A stretch of 64,000 bases of DNA from assembly GCF_018143015.1 (NCBI RefSeq), contig NC_054756.1:24841440-24905439 (forward strand), given 5' to 3'. The notes under the pieces were generated by a model. The model saw only the letters and a program-made list of their open reading frames with translations, was not told where the DNA came from and searched no databases. The position numbers and the translations under genes are program-made. Origin of the DNA: Lytechinus variegatus. Lineage: Eukaryota > Echinodermata > Echinoidea > Temnopleuroida > Toxopneustidae. The number at the start of each line of letters is the position of its first letter. The first letter of the stretch is position 1. Positions 11,696 to 23,566 of this stretch are shown one piece after another.

Positions 11696-12055
11696 CATGT
11701 GATATACAGTGGGACAATGGTTTATGGATGTGTTTTACTGCAGTCACATTTCCCCTATGTGCCAGATCGAAGACAAGTTAAAAACTGCTGTTTTATTCAA
11801 CCCACCTATATGTAGCTGGTACAGCCGCAAAAGGAGAAATTAGACTCCACCATTATTGACCCTTAATTTAATTTTAACAAATGCAAGTGACGTATGATTC
11901 ATCTCATTTCACAAAAAGCAAAAATTAAGTGTGACTTAATCTTGTGTTGGTGAACGCCCCCTTCTGATGACTATGTGTTTTTTTTTATAATGAACTGTGA
12001 AATGTTTCACAGAGCAAATACAAGTAAATATAAACAAAGTGGGGTTTTAAAATGT
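11696..12055. other. spacer, nothing recognised
   Basis: Unique-looking AT-rich DNA between hAT-type element A and the pyrimidine tract. No supported gene. Confidence 0.5.
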
Positions 12056-12390
12056 ATGCACTTCTTCCTCCTCCCCCTCTTTATTTCTTTATTTTTCTTC
12101 TTATTCTTCTACTATTTATTCTATTATTATTCTTCTTCTTCTCTTCTCTTTTCCTTTTTGTTTCTTCTTTTTCTCCTTTGTCTAATTCTTCTCCCCTCGT
12201 CTTCCTCATTCTTTTTCTTCTCCTCCTCCTTTTTTCTTATTCTCCTCCTCCCTCTTCTTCTTCTCCTTCTTATTCTTCTTCTTTTTCTACTCTTCTCCTT
12301 TGTATTTCTTCTTTTTCTCCTTGGTCTTCTTCTTCTCCTATTCCTTCTTCTTCTTCTCCTTTTCTTCTTATTTTCCCCATGTACATATTT
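12056..12390 (+). repeat. long CTT/TTC-rich pyrimidine tract
   Basis: About 330 bases are almost pure pyrimidine with CTTCTT and TCCTCC runs. Open frames across it code only Leu/Phe/Ser and are artefacts. It ends about 70 bases before the left edge of the tandem duplication. Tracts of this kind can form triplex DNA; that is inference. Confidence 0.85.
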
Positions 12391-12852
12391 CGCTCTATTT
12401 TCTCCCTCTCTTGCTTCTTTACAGTCATATTCCCATGTAATGTAATTGAGAAGAGTCTTAAATTATAAGGGGGTAGCTGTGTGAATATAACTTATTAAAA
12501 GCCTTTTTTTTCTTATGTTTTTCAGATCGAGCTTTCTGATCGCGACATAATTTTCATAGTTTTTAAGGAAAGTTCGCATTGACATCAAGTCTTTGAAAAA
12601 AAAAACAAAATTTGAAATGTTTGAAGGAAATCTATCATAGAATGACGGTTTTGGGAATTTTTACAAAGTGATTTCGTGCAAGTAATTACAGAGGAGAAAA
12701 TGCCTCCCATTTTCTTCGAACATGCTCTCATAATTATGGGCTCCGCCGACAATTGCTCCACTTTAAATTCCACACACTAATCGAATGACCAACTTCAACC
12801 CTGGGTTCAACACTATAAACCTAGCATAAAACCCTATTTCTAACCCTAACCC

Positions 12853-13092
12853 TACACTGTAAAACTGCGGTGTTAACTGACTCCAATTTGTGTTAATAGA
12901 GGACCACACCCTGAGATTTTCAAATTACACCCTAGAGATTAAACATAACACCACAGAGTGTAAATGTAACAACAAAAGGTGTTGTAACAACACCTATAGG
13001 TGTATAATTAACACCACCAATTTAACACCGGTGTAAAATAAGTGGTGTGGTCCTCTATGTACACCGGTTAACACCACAGTTTTTGCTGTGTA
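12853..13092. mobile_element. palindromic MITE, GGTGTTAAC type, 240 bp
   Basis: The ends TACACTGTAAAACTGCGG and CCACAGTTTTTGCTGTGTA are inverted copies, followed inward by GTGTTAAC/GTTAACAC. The interior is rich in self-complementary GTGTTA/TAACAC words. Unit 2 keeps only the left part of this element (38805-38945), where different sequence replaces the rest. Confidence 0.7.
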
Positions 13093-13628
13093 CATCTTAG
13101 ACGAAATTATACCCGGAGCGGAGCAATTAGTCGCCGCAAATATCGTGTCACCCTCACACCGGGCCCTCACATAAATAAATCGTTAATGAGCCATCTTAGT
13201 CTTTGATACAAGGGCGAACTTTTATCGTCTGTGATACGCCATAACGCAATCCATTTTGAACGTTTAATTGTCTCGTGTTACTTGTTTGAAAATTGATACC
13301 GTTTTAATAATAGTAGTATCAATGGAGAATCGCCCGTTTCTCGAATTTCTGTCCATTATGGTGACGCTCAAATAATTGTGGATACCATAAAATGCAAACG
13401 AGGGTATAGTCAGTCACTTGACAGTCCAAAGGTTGTCAAGTTCAATCTGTTTCTTTTTTTTAGTGCGGGGGGGGGGGGTTTGGATAAAGTAACCATGGTG
13501 TATAGATGTAGGGTAATAGGGAATAATTATGTTACGAGGTATATGGATGAGGCTTCAGTGGCACTTAATTTTAAGAGTAATTTCGGTTATAATATCCGAC
13601 GTTTGTCAGTGTAATATGATATTAATAT

Positions 13629-16600
13629 TGTAGATTGGCTATTCGAGTTAGAATACTTAGGGTTCACTACACAGGTGTATATAAATTCCACAGAGAAGTT
13701 TCTTTATTCAAAGCTAGGGTCCAACTCCCCGAGAGCACATGGCCCACTTTATTTCTGCTGCCTTTCCAAAAACTATATCATCCAATTCACATAAACATCA
13801 ACCAATCAAAAGGTAGTGTGTCCTCTGGGTGGACACACTCTATCTATAACACATGAAACATAGGATAGATCAGATAACCAATCAGGAAGTATAGTCCAGG
13901 ATAGAAGAGGCGTAACCTTGTTTCTTTATATATACAATATTTTTTGATGGTTTCTTGTCAATTCGAGGGTGCTGATTACGAATCTGAATGATGCCACTCG
14001 TGTAACCTTGAGCATTTTCCGCAAATTGGCAAAATCCAATATGGCCGCCAAAATATGCAAATTACCCATAAAAATCCTAAAATTGTCCGCACATTAGCTA
14101 CGAAATGCATGAAAATGTGTGGCAGGAGTGAGATACTCCCTGTAAAAACTTATTTGACAAAATATTTATTTTCGTCATATTTAAAATGGCCGCCATAGTC
14201 CATTGTATACTATATTATGTACAATATAAACAGGGAAAACTAGCTTTCACAAAAGTGAGCACTAAAATGCATATTATTAAGATTAAACGAGTGGAATACT
14301 GACTAAAAACATTATTGTTACCAAAATATATTATTAATATGCCATGTATGTGATGAATGTTGTATTTAGATATTCAAAATGGCTGCCAAAGGCCCTAAAA
14401 GCATTATGCACAATGAGAAAGAGGGGCAAAAAAATCACAAGAGTGATCACTAAAATGCATATATATGTGATAAATTAATGGGATACTGTTTAAAACACAT
14501 ATTTTCTAACGAAATATATTATTCACGTTTAAAGTTTGTGTTAAATACTGTATTTTTACTTTCAAAATGGCCGCCAGAGACATTAACAGTATTATGCACA
14601 ATGCAAAGTGGGAAACCAATATTCACAGGAGTGAGCACCATAAATGCAGGTATTAGTGATCTGAGTAAAATATTGTCTGAAAGCATAATTTAAGATATAT
14701 CATTTATTATGCCAGATAGGTGATAGATACTGTTATTGGAAAGTCAAAATGGCCGCTACAGGCCCTACGATATTATGCACAATGTGAATGGGAACAAATT
14801 ATTTCAGCATAATTTGGCTTTGCTTGGCCAATTGGGGATGTATGAGTGAAATATCGTCTGAAAACATGATTTATAACAAAATATATGATATCTTATGTAA
14901 TTTATGTGATAAATGCTGTATTTTGACATTCAAAATGGCCGCCATAATCCCTATATTTATCATGTACAATGCGAATGGAGAAACTAATTTTCACAAGAGT
15001 GAGAATCATGAAATGCATATGACTGTGATATACGAGTAAAATTAGTTTTAAACATGATTTCTAACTAAATACATCACATATTGGTTGTGGAGGTTATGAA
15101 TACTGTACTTTGAAATCCAAAATGGCTGCCATAGGTCCTAAAAGTATTATGTACATTGTAACATTAGACATGTAATTTTGACAGAATATGGCTTTGTTTG
15201 ACTCTAAATATTGCCTATAATTGTGAATTCTGATGCAAGGGTGAAATATTGTCTAACACCATGGTTTCTAACGAGATATATCATAATGTTGTAGGTGATA
15301 AACACTGCATTTTTAAATTGAAAATGGCCAACATAAGCCCTTATCGTATAATATACAATTTGAGTGCAGACAAATAATGTTCACAAAAAGGGCATATGGC
15401 AGCCATTTTGTATGTTGAAATACAGTATTTATCACATAAATTACATAAGAGATGATACATTTTGTCATAAATCATGTTTTCAGACGATATTTCACTCATA
15501 CATCACCATTTGGCCAAGCAAAGCCAAATTCTGATGAAATAATTTGTTCCCATTCACATTGTGCATAATATCTTAAGGGCCTGTAGCGGCCATTTGATTT
15601 TCAATAACAGTATTTATCACCTAACTGGCAGAATAAATGATATCTCTTAATAGAAATCATGCTTTCAGACAAGATTTTACTCATAGGTCACTAATACTTG
15701 CATTTATGGCGCTAATATTGGTTTCCCACTTTGCATTGTGCATAACACTGTTAATGTCTCTGGCGGCCATTTTGAAAGTAAAAATACAGTATTTAACACA
15801 AACTTTTAACCTGAATGATGTATTTCGTTAGAAAATACGTTTTTAAACAGTATCCCATGAATTTATCACATATGATATGTATTTTAGTGATCACTCTTGT
15901 GATTTCTTTGCCCCACTTTCTCATTGTGGATAATGCTTTTAGGGCCTTTGGCAGCCATTTTGAATATCTAAATACAACATTCATCACAGACATGGCATAT
16001 TAATAATATATTTCGTTAACAATTATATTTTTAGTCAGTATTCCACTCGTTTAATCTTAATAATATGCATTTTAGTGATCACTCTTGTGAATTTTTTGGC
16101 CCCCATTGCCATTGTACGCAATACTGTTTGGGCCAGTGGCGGCCACTTTAGACATCAAAATGCAGAAATGTTCCCATTTATGACATAATAAATGATATAT
16201 CTCGTTAGTAATGATGATTTGCATAATATTACTTCGTTCATATATCGCGATTTTTTGCGGTTTAGTGCTCATTTTTGTAAAAAAAATAGTTTTCCCTATT
16301 CATATTGTACATAATAGAGTATACAATGGACTATGGCGGCCATTTTGAATATCAGGAAAATAAATATTTTGTCAAAAATTATTTTTTCAGAGTGTATTTT
16401 ACTCCTGCCACACGCTTCCATGCATTTCATAGCCAATGTGCGGACAATTTTAGGATTTTTATGGGTAATTTGCATATTTTGGCGGCCATATTGGATTTTG
16501 CCAATTTGCGGAAAATGCTCAAGGTTACACGAGTGGCATCATCCAGATTCGTGATCAGCACCCTCGAATTGACAAGAAACCATCAAAAAATATTGTATAT

Positions 16601-16939
16601 ATAAAAAAACAAGGTTTGGTCAAGTTTCTATGGGGCCTATCCTGGACTAGTAGTGCATGCAACATAAAAGAAATCAATAGCCAATCAGCAAGAGGTGTGT
16701 ATAGTGTATCAATGTGTGTATAACCAAACATACAGAGAATCAATGAACTGAAGCACATAATCCAGGTCAACTCCATGTCTGGCTAAACAAAGAAGTGATA
16801 TTTACAAACAGTGAGCAAAGGTATTGAATTGCATCTCACATTCCAACTTGTTTATAGAAAGTTCTCTGACCTATAGTATACTGAAATGAATCTAACCTGT
16901 ACATGAAAGTTCTCTGATCTATGGAAATAAGGCTCTACA
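13629..16939 (-). repeat. 3' LTR of LTR element 1, split by foldback FB2
   Basis: Positions 13629-13891 and 16653-16939 together match the 551-bp 5' LTR at 31474-32024. The intervening 13892-16649 is foldback FB2, flanked by a GTA duplication. On the element's strand, the purine-rich AAGAGGGAGTATTA lies directly before the LTR start at 16939. Confidence 0.9.
13892..16649. mobile_element. foldback element FB2 with ~187-bp modules in each arm
   Basis: The ends are TAGTCCAGGATAG and CTATCCTGGACTA with a 3-bp target duplication GTA (13889-13891, 16650-16652). The 2758-bp body is a long inverted repeat centred near 15390. Each arm is an array of six or seven modules with the core AAAATGGCCGCCAT. 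Left-arm cores lie near 14186, 14375, 14562, 14741, 14930, 15117 and 15318. Inverted cores lie near 15402, 15585, 15766, 15950, 16135 and 16335. Outermost modules carry CCAATATGGCCGCCAAAATA. No coding capacity. The superfamily is unknown to me. Confidence 0.8.
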
Positions 16940-19145
16940 TAATACTCCCTCTTACAGTAAAAATGTCCTCATTTTTTTCAAATTGAGACCTATCTTCCAA
17001 TTGTTTTTTTTTCCTTTTTTTTTCTAACCAACTTTTTTCAAACCAAAATCAGTCTTGCATTATTGTCAAACATCATACAGTTTACACCAGACAAATTTAT
17101 CCTTCTTTAATATCTACAGAATACATGTATTTTTTTTCTAAAATATATATTGTGGAAAGAATCCTGCAAAAACCACAAGAAAAATTACGACTATGTATTT
17201 TCATTTAAATCATGAAAAATAATTGTAAACTAAGATGTCAATAAATATTGACCTCTCCAACTCAACATTATATCAGTTAGCCTTCTCATCTGAAACCAGA
17301 AAAGAATGATTCTGTATCTCAACTGGATATAAGTATATCAAATTGAAAGGCATAAAATCCTTGTTTTCAACATCAGCTGAATTATAGAAAAATCCAAGTT
17401 GTCAAACTTTAGACAAAATACTTCCACAGCCTAAAAAACAACATAAATATCAAAATCTCAAACACATTATCTCTGTACTAAATCAATTTTTCAAAGAGAA
17501 GAAAAACAAAAAATATTTCCTTTGTTTCCCATATTGTCCTCTGTAAACACCGTTTGTTTTTTCTTTTAACTTATAAGCTGTGTACATTTACAGTGAACTA
17601 CTTATTTTCCTCTCTATCTTTTTTTTTTTAAACACATTTTCTTTCAAGCTATATGCTGTGTACAGTATATGTATTATTTACTCTTGAAACATAACTTTCA
17701 GTGTTATCACCTTTCTCTATTCAAACACTGTCCTAAAACTGTGTCCTGCAAGGATTGCAAAACAATACTAAACATTACTTGTTTGCCATTTTCTATACCA
17801 TGACAACTTCACCTGTCCAAAGTTATACCATGTCATTGAGTTTGGAATAGTAAAAGAAAACACGAACAAAGCTATACCATTGTAAATGTTCAATGCGTTG
17901 CAAATTACACGTTGGAAGATCAGTATAATTCAAAATTAAACCGCTACACCAAGTGTCTAAAGAAAGTTTTCAGTTTACTTTTACTTCTTGACAAAAAAAT
18001 AAATAAATAATGAGCGTACTAGCAATTAAATCATCCATTAAAAGTATGCCTTCTCTTTATATCCAATGCATGGCATAAATTCATGTATGTTTTGTCCTAG
18101 TCCTATCAAAAATAGGCATAATTTTACAAAAATATACCAATATGGAATTTTTTTTTTTTTTTTTTGAGTAAGTAGCATTAAGCATGTCATATAAACCACA
18201 TGTGACATTTACATTAAACATCATATATACTGCACAGATAATAGATTTTTTTTTCTTCTTAAGTACTAACTATCCTAGTAGGAAGAGCAGAGCGAAGGTG
18301 CTCAACCTGAGATCGAACCCGGGATTATTCTGCCCGAACGTCGTGGTTCGTCTCTCTCTCGAGAAAAAAAAAACCATGCAAAGAAATAAGATTTGATCAA
18401 TGCTGATTGTTAAAAAAAAAACTATCTGATCTGTAGAGCGAGGGTACAGACCAGCAGTAGATAGCCTCAGGATTATTCTGCCTGAACGTTGTGGCTATCA
18501 CTGTATAATTGTATTACCTATCGTGGCTGAATCCTTCAAATTCTCGAAGTTTGATGTTCCAGAGTTAAAATTCCTTGTATTTGAATGTAATCCTCAAAGT
18601 GAAAACAAATATTTCCAAAAAGATGTGATCCAGAGTTCAAACTTGAAGGATGTATGAAACAAAATTTAAAGTCTGACGGTCATCAATCTCTGACTCGTTG
18701 GAGTTCTTTCATATAACGAAATATGTGATTCATCTAGCACATGACGAATGACCATGACCATTATGAATAAACAATAATAAAGCAAACAAAATTTTATAAT
18801 GCATGCATTTCAACTGAGTCCATGCATCCAATGGTATGTCTTGATACACTTAAAACTGAGTTCATGCATCTGTTTGGTCATGTGTGGATAAATAAGTTCA
18901 CGTATTCCATTCATTGTATGCATATTAAAGTTCAATCTCTGTTAATCCAGCATACTATGTCAGTCACGTAGTAATATCCAGCGAAATGAAGTTATCTGTA
19001 GACAGTAGTGGTCCTTTAGTTCCAATATTAATCACAAGACTATCCATATATCTCAGTTTTCTTTAAGATGATGAGTCAAATACGCTTCCAAATGATTAAT
19101 GTTTTACTCACGAAGTATCATATTCCTTTAATCTCCTAGGTGGTA
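16940..19145 (-). other. 3' non-coding tail of LTR element 1
   Basis: About 2.2 kb between the end of the pol frame and the 3' LTR. It is AT-rich and without an envelope-like or other recognisable frame. Two short related blocks (about 18290-18350 and 18430-18495) share GGATTATTCTGCC.GAACGT.GTGG. Confidence 0.6.
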
Positions 19146-22100
19146 TTAATAAACGTCCACTTCGTGATCGTCGTGGAGGTTGCTCAACATTTGCCTGACA
19201 TGGCAGCATTGGCAGTTGTTCTCCATCCTCTTGGGGAAGGGGATGGGTATCAGGTCTCCATCGTCTACCTGGGGGGCTGGCATTGGTAGTTGTTCTCCAT
19301 CCTCTTGGGGGAAGGGGATGGGTATCGGGTACCTCTCGGCTGCCTGGGGGGCTGGCATTGGTAATTGCCCCTGGTTCACCTGGGGGGCTGGCATTGGTAA
19401 GTGCCCCTGGTCCACCTGGGGGGCTGGCATTGGTAAGTGCCCCTGGTCCGCCTGGTGGGGTGGAATTGGTAGTTGACCCTCATCTGCCTGGCGGGGTGGA
19501 ATTGGTAGTTGACCCTCGTCTGCCTGGCGGGGTGGAATTGGTGGTATTTGTGGTTGCCACCAAATATCAAAAGAGTCTGCAGGCCTATTGAAGGAGGATG
19601 TAGACCTGTTAAGGGAGGAAAATGGTATATTGAAGGAGGGAGTAGGTGTATTGAAGGAGGAAGTAGGTTTACCGAAGGAGGAAGGAGGAGTTCCCATCCT
19701 CGACCTAAAAGGCTTCAAACGATTGTGGTGTACAATCTTTACATCTCCGTTCCTAGAAATCTTGTAGTTCAGTCCCTCAGTACATGATGATAGAACTTTA
19801 TATGGTCCCTTCCAATTCGGCTCTAGCTTGTTCCGCACGTTCACCGGATCATGTAACCAAACCAGATCACCTGTGGAATAAGTGATAGTCCTATTTCTCT
19901 TGTCATAATGTTCCTGTTGGGCTACCTGTGCTTTCCTTGTATGCTCCTTCACAAATCTAAAGGCTGTAGACAGACGTTTATTCAGTGAATCTGTGTAACC
20001 TTCTGGAGTCGAAGTAGGATGTGAGGTAGCTGCTGGCGTTGGGAAGTTGACGTTGGCTGGAGTCCTAGCCTCTCGTCCATGCATTATGAAGTAGGGTGAT
20101 AACCCAGTGGTAGAATGTACACTAGAGTTATATGCCAATTGAAGTTGGTGTAAATGGCTATCCCAGTCTCCACCTTGGTCTGCAATGTACTTGGCTAGTT
20201 GATCTTTCAGGACTCTATTGGCTCTCTCCACAAGACCGGCACCCTGAGGGTGGTATGGGGAGGACCTTGTCTTCTCTATTCCCAGATTTTTACATAATTC
20301 TTGCAAAAGTTTGGATTCAAACTGCCTTCCTTGGTCTGTGTGCAGGCTTTCAGGCACTCCATGTTCTTGGATGTAATCTTCACAAATGTGCCTGGCCACT
20401 GTCTGTGCTGTCTGGTCTTTCATCGCATACAAATTCAAGTATTTGCTAAAATGATCCACTACCACCAGCAGATATTTATATCCGTTCCTAGATCTTGGAA
20501 GTTCAGCTATGTCAGCAAACACTTTTTCCAGAGGACGTGTAGTGGTAATAGTCATTAACTTTGCTCTGTATGGTGGATTAGGAAGGCGAAAAGATTCACA
20601 TGCCTTACAGGTGTTACAATAATCCACTATATCCTTATGCATATAAGGCCAGTAAAATGACAAATGAGCTCTCTGCAATGTACGTTGTGCACCAAAATGA
20701 CCAGATGAAGGGTGACCATGCAAATTATGTAGAACTCTCTGTAATAAGGATTTTGGGATTACAGTTTGGTAAGTGTATATCTCTCTAGGCTTGTCATAGG
20801 TCTTCCTACATAAAATGCCTTGCCTAATTACAAGACGAGGGAGCTGCCAAAGTAGTCGTCGCATACGAGCAGATTGTTGGCGACGTTCTTTCCAAGTAGG
20901 GTGATATCCATCTTTGACATACTCCATAACCTTAGAGATGTCTTCGTCTAACCGTTGGTGTTGAAGTAGGTCGTGGTCAGAAATCAAATCACTATGTGAT
21001 CTCTTCTTGACGTTAGGAAGATTGTTTGCCTGAGTTTCACCACATCTAACCGATGTAGGTTGAGTTTCATCACATTTAACTGGTGTAGGTTGAATGTATG
21101 TAGTTTGAGTACCAGTAGTAGATGACGGTGATGAAAGAGGCTGGTGAAACGTCTGAGTACCAGTAGTACATGAAGGTAATGAAGAAGGCTGGTGAAACGT
21201 GTGAGTACCATTAGTCTTGGATGTCGAGGGAGGATGAATATTCAGATCAACCTTCTCCTTGGGTGTTTTCGTCACCGCATTGCACTCAACAGATTCCTGT
21301 TTCGTGTCGTTTCTTTGACCATCCAAGCGTCTTGACATAGCATCTGCATTCTGATGAGAACGACCACGTCTATGTCTTATGTCAAATGAGTAGGCATTCA
21401 TCTCAACAATCCAACGAGCTCTTCTTCCTGTTGCATCATCCTGAATGGGGACTTTCCTATAACCCAAAAGAGGTTGGTGGTCTGTCACAATATCAAAGTG
21501 TTGACCTCGGAGATAGTGCCTAAAATGTCGAATAGCACATACTATCGCCCACAATTCGCAGTCATATGTAGACCACTTCTGCTGAGGTCTTGTCAGCATC
21601 TGACTGAAGTAGGCTATGACTCTCTCCTTTCCTTGCTGTACTTGTGAGAGGACAGCCCCAACTGCATCAAGTGAAGCATCTGTAGATAGGATGAAACCAT
21701 GATTAAAATCAGGATATGCTAGAAGAGGGGGACTAGTCAAAGCAGTTTTTAAGTGACTGAAAGCAGCGTCACACTCTGTGGTCCAGATGAACGGTGTGCC
21801 CTTGTGAGTAAGCCTAGTCATTGGAGATGCAATCTGTGAAAATCCAGGTATAAAGCGTCTGTAGAAAGAGGCTAAGCCCAAGAATGATCTAACATCAGTG
21901 GCAGTCCTTGGTTGTGGCCATCTAGTCACTTTCTCTGTATTACTAGGATCAGGGAGGACACCTTCCGAGCTGATTACATATCCAAGATATGTAACTTTCC
22001 TCTTGAAGAAGTGACATTTTGACGGTTTGAGTGTTAGTCCAGCATCACGAAAGCGATCAAACACTTCTTTTAGGTTGTGTAGGTGATGATTAAAGTCTCT

Positions 22101-23432
22101 TCCCACAACAATGCAGTCATCAAGATATACAAGACATGTGGACCAATGTAAGCCGTGAAGAACAATCTCCATTAAACGTTGAAATGTCATGGGAGCGTTC
22201 ACTAACCCAAAAGGCATCACGTTAAAATGGTAGAGTCCACTGCCTGTGGTAAATGCGGTCTTCTCTTTGTCAGCAGGGTGCATTTTGACTTGCCAGTATC
22301 CACTTGACAAATCGATTACACTGAAGTAGGAAGACGCAGATAACGCATCTATGGAGTCATCCTGTCGAGGGATAGGATGTGAATCCCTAATGGTAATGGC
22401 ATTCAGAGCACGATAATCCACGCAAAATCTATAAGTATTATCCTTCTTGCGTACCATGACAATAGGACTAGCCCAAGGGCTATGACTTTCCTCAATGATA
22501 TTGCGTTCGAGGAGATCGTCAACTTGTCGTTGAATCTCTACTCTCATAGATGGCGATGTTCGATAGGCTCTCTGTCTAAAAGGCATCTCTGTGGTTGTAT
22601 AGATTCTGTGATGGTGGAAGTCTGTTTCTCCAACATCTTCTGGTCCAGAGCTGAAAATGTCATTGTAAGACTCAAGTAACTCTAAAGCTTGACGTCGTTC
22701 GCTCTCTGTCAAATCAGATTCAGCATCAATAAAATTGCTGTGATTTTTAACTGTGTCACTGATGTTATGAAGAGAGGAAGAAGCCGGAGGAGTTTTATCA
22801 GTCCCTGGTTGTATTGCACTAACAACATTGTACTCCTCTTCCTGGTCACCTATCGAAGAATGAAATTGGCCTAAATGTGTATCTGACTGTAACTCTATAG
22901 GCATCGAAGAAGGATTAACCAAGCGTACTAAGATTATCCCATTCTGAGCACTAGATAAAGATCTTGCTCCAGCTACTTCAAGCTTCTCATGAAGTGAGGG
23001 TTCAAATATCCCATCATAACCATGTGGAGTAAGATCAGCTTGTAGTGATGTTAACTTCCCCTGTGCGTGTACCTCACTCAGAGGGGGTAGTGTAACTGTT
23101 CCTATCAAAGATACATTGCAATGTAGGGGAGCTTGATGTTGACGATAATCAGCAAGGGGTATCTGAAGTCCAGGCATACTGAAGGAGGAAGTTGCTACAG
23201 ATACCGCTGCCTTATGTCGAAGGAAAAAGTCCCAGCCAAGAATAATGGGGTGTGAAACATTCCGAGCAATGTAGAACATGTGTTGGAGAGCCTTGTTCCC
23301 AAGATGCAGGGAGGAGCAAACAGAACCTGTTATGTCCAGTGAATTTTCTGTAACAGAAGTAGCAGAAATTACTCCTTTCTGAATAGGACTTCTGTGAGGT
23401 GGAGGAATTGAATTAAAGAAGTCAGTACTCAT
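19146..23432 (-). CDS. LTR element 1 pol: protease, RT, RNase H, integrase
   Basis: A single long frame (1428 residues from the first Met; the same frame extends upstream through the protease). Protease motif DTGS lies at 23445-23456. Reverse transcriptase spans about residues 280-460 (FCVDYRALN, VIDLSSGYWQ, MPFGLVNAP, YLDD near residue 435). RNase H begins at STDASLDAVGAVLSQ (~580). The integrase zinc finger is near 910-945 (HGHPSSGHFG and CNTCKACE). The integrase core shows ADIAELP, HTDQGRQFES and ERANRVLKD (~970-1075). This order (RT, RNase H, IN) is Ty3/gypsy. No chromodomain is evident. The C-terminus is a proline-rich repeat tail. In a living element it would copy RNA to DNA and insert it. 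Confidence 0.9.
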   Translation of the reverse strand: MSTDFFNSIPPPHRSPIQKGVISATSVTENSLDITGSVCSSLHLGNKALQHMFYIARNVSHPIILGWDFFLRHKAAVSVATSSFSMPGLQIPLADYRQHQAPLHCNVSLIGTVTLPPLSEVHAQGKLTSLQADLTPHGYDGIFEPSLHEKLEVAGARSLSSAQNGIILVRLVNPSSMPIELQSDTHLGQFHSSIGDQEEEYNVVSAIQPGTDKTPPASSSLHNISDTVKNHSNFIDAESDLTESERRQALELLESYNDIFSSGPEDVGETDFHHHRIYTTTEMPFRQRAYRTSPSMRVEIQRQVDDLLERNIIEESHSPWASPIVMVRKKDNTYRFCVDYRALNAITIRDSHPIPRQDDSIDALSASSYFSVIDLSSGYWQVKMHPADKEKTAFTTGSGLYHFNVMPFGLVNAPMTFQRLMEIVLHGLHWSTCLVYLDDCIVVGRDFNHHLHNLKEVFDRFRDAGLTLKPSKCHFFKRKVTYLGYVISSEGVLPDPSNTEKVTRWPQPRTATDVRSFLGLASFYRRFIPGFSQIASPMTRLTHKGTPFIWTTECDAAFSHLKTALTSPPLLAYPDFNHGFILSTDASLDAVGAVLSQVQQGKERVIAYFSQMLTRPQQKWSTYDCELWAIVCAIRHFRHYLRGQHFDIVTDHQPLLGYRKVPIQDDATGRRARWIVEMNAYSFDIRHRRGRSHQNADAMSRRLDGQRNDTKQESVECNAVTKTPKEKVDLNIHPPSTSKTNGTHTFHQPSSLPSCTTGTQTFHQPLSSPSSTTGTQTTYIQPTPVKCDETQPTSVRCGETQANNLPNVKKRSHSDLISDHDLLQHQRLDEDISKVMEYVKDGYHPTWKERRQQSARMRRLLWQLPRLVIRQGILCRKTYDKPREIYTYQTVIPKSLLQRVLHNLHGHPSSGHFGAQRTLQRAHLSFYWPYMHKDIVDYCNTCKACESFRLPNPPYRAKLMTITTTRPLEKVFADIAELPRSRNGYKYLLVVVDHFSKYLNLYAMKDQTAQTVARHICEDYIQEHGVPESLHTDQGRQFESKLLQELCKNLGIEKTRSSPYHPQGAGLVERANRVLKDQLAKYIADQGGDWDSHLHQLQLAYNSSVHSTTGLSPYFIMHGREARTPANVNFPTPAATSHPTSTPEGYTDSLNKRLSTAFRFVKEHTRKAQVAQQEHYDKRNRTITYSTGDLVWLHDPVNVRNKLEPNWKGPYKVLSSCTEGLNYKISRNGDVKIVHHNRLKPFRSRMGTPPSSFGKPTSSFNTPTPSFNIPFSSLNRSTSSFNRPADSFDIWWQPQIPPIPPRQADEGQLPIPPRQADEGQLPIPPHQADQGHLPMPAPQVDQGHLPMPAPQVNQGQLPMPAPQAAERYPIPIPFPQEDGEQLPMPAPQVDDGDLIPIPFPKRMENNCQCCHVRQMLSNLHDDHEVDVY
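19190..19570 (-). repeat. 42-bp-type tandem repeat coding the pol C-terminal tail
   Basis: The last ~130 residues of the pol frame repeat a 14-residue unit of the form LPIPPRQADEGQ, drifting to LPMPAPQVDQGH. There are about eight units, some interrupted by PIPIPFPQEDG. The DNA repeats with a 42-bp period. It lies after the integrase and may be a recent slippage expansion. Confidence 0.8.
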
Positions 23433-23566
23433 TAACGATATGAATGACCCTGTATCTAGGTATGCTAGGATATAAGTCTTGTCAACAAGGACAGGGATAT
23501 AAGGAGATGGATGGTTGATTTTGGGGCCTGTTGTAGTCTGAGCTGACGACTGACCCTCATCATCAG

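Noticed and set aside
11975-12468. Open frames of 138-156 residues rich in Leu, Phe and Ser
   Set aside because: They cross the CTT-rich pyrimidine tract; two overlapping frames are open only because the repeat lacks stop codons.
12838-12856. AACCCTAACCCT resembling telomere repeat
   Set aside because: Only about two units and adjacent to a MITE end; too short for an interstitial telomere tract.
16940-19145. Possible envelope gene between pol and 3' LTR of LTR element 1
   Set aside because: The space is large enough, but no long frame, signal peptide or membrane span is visible.
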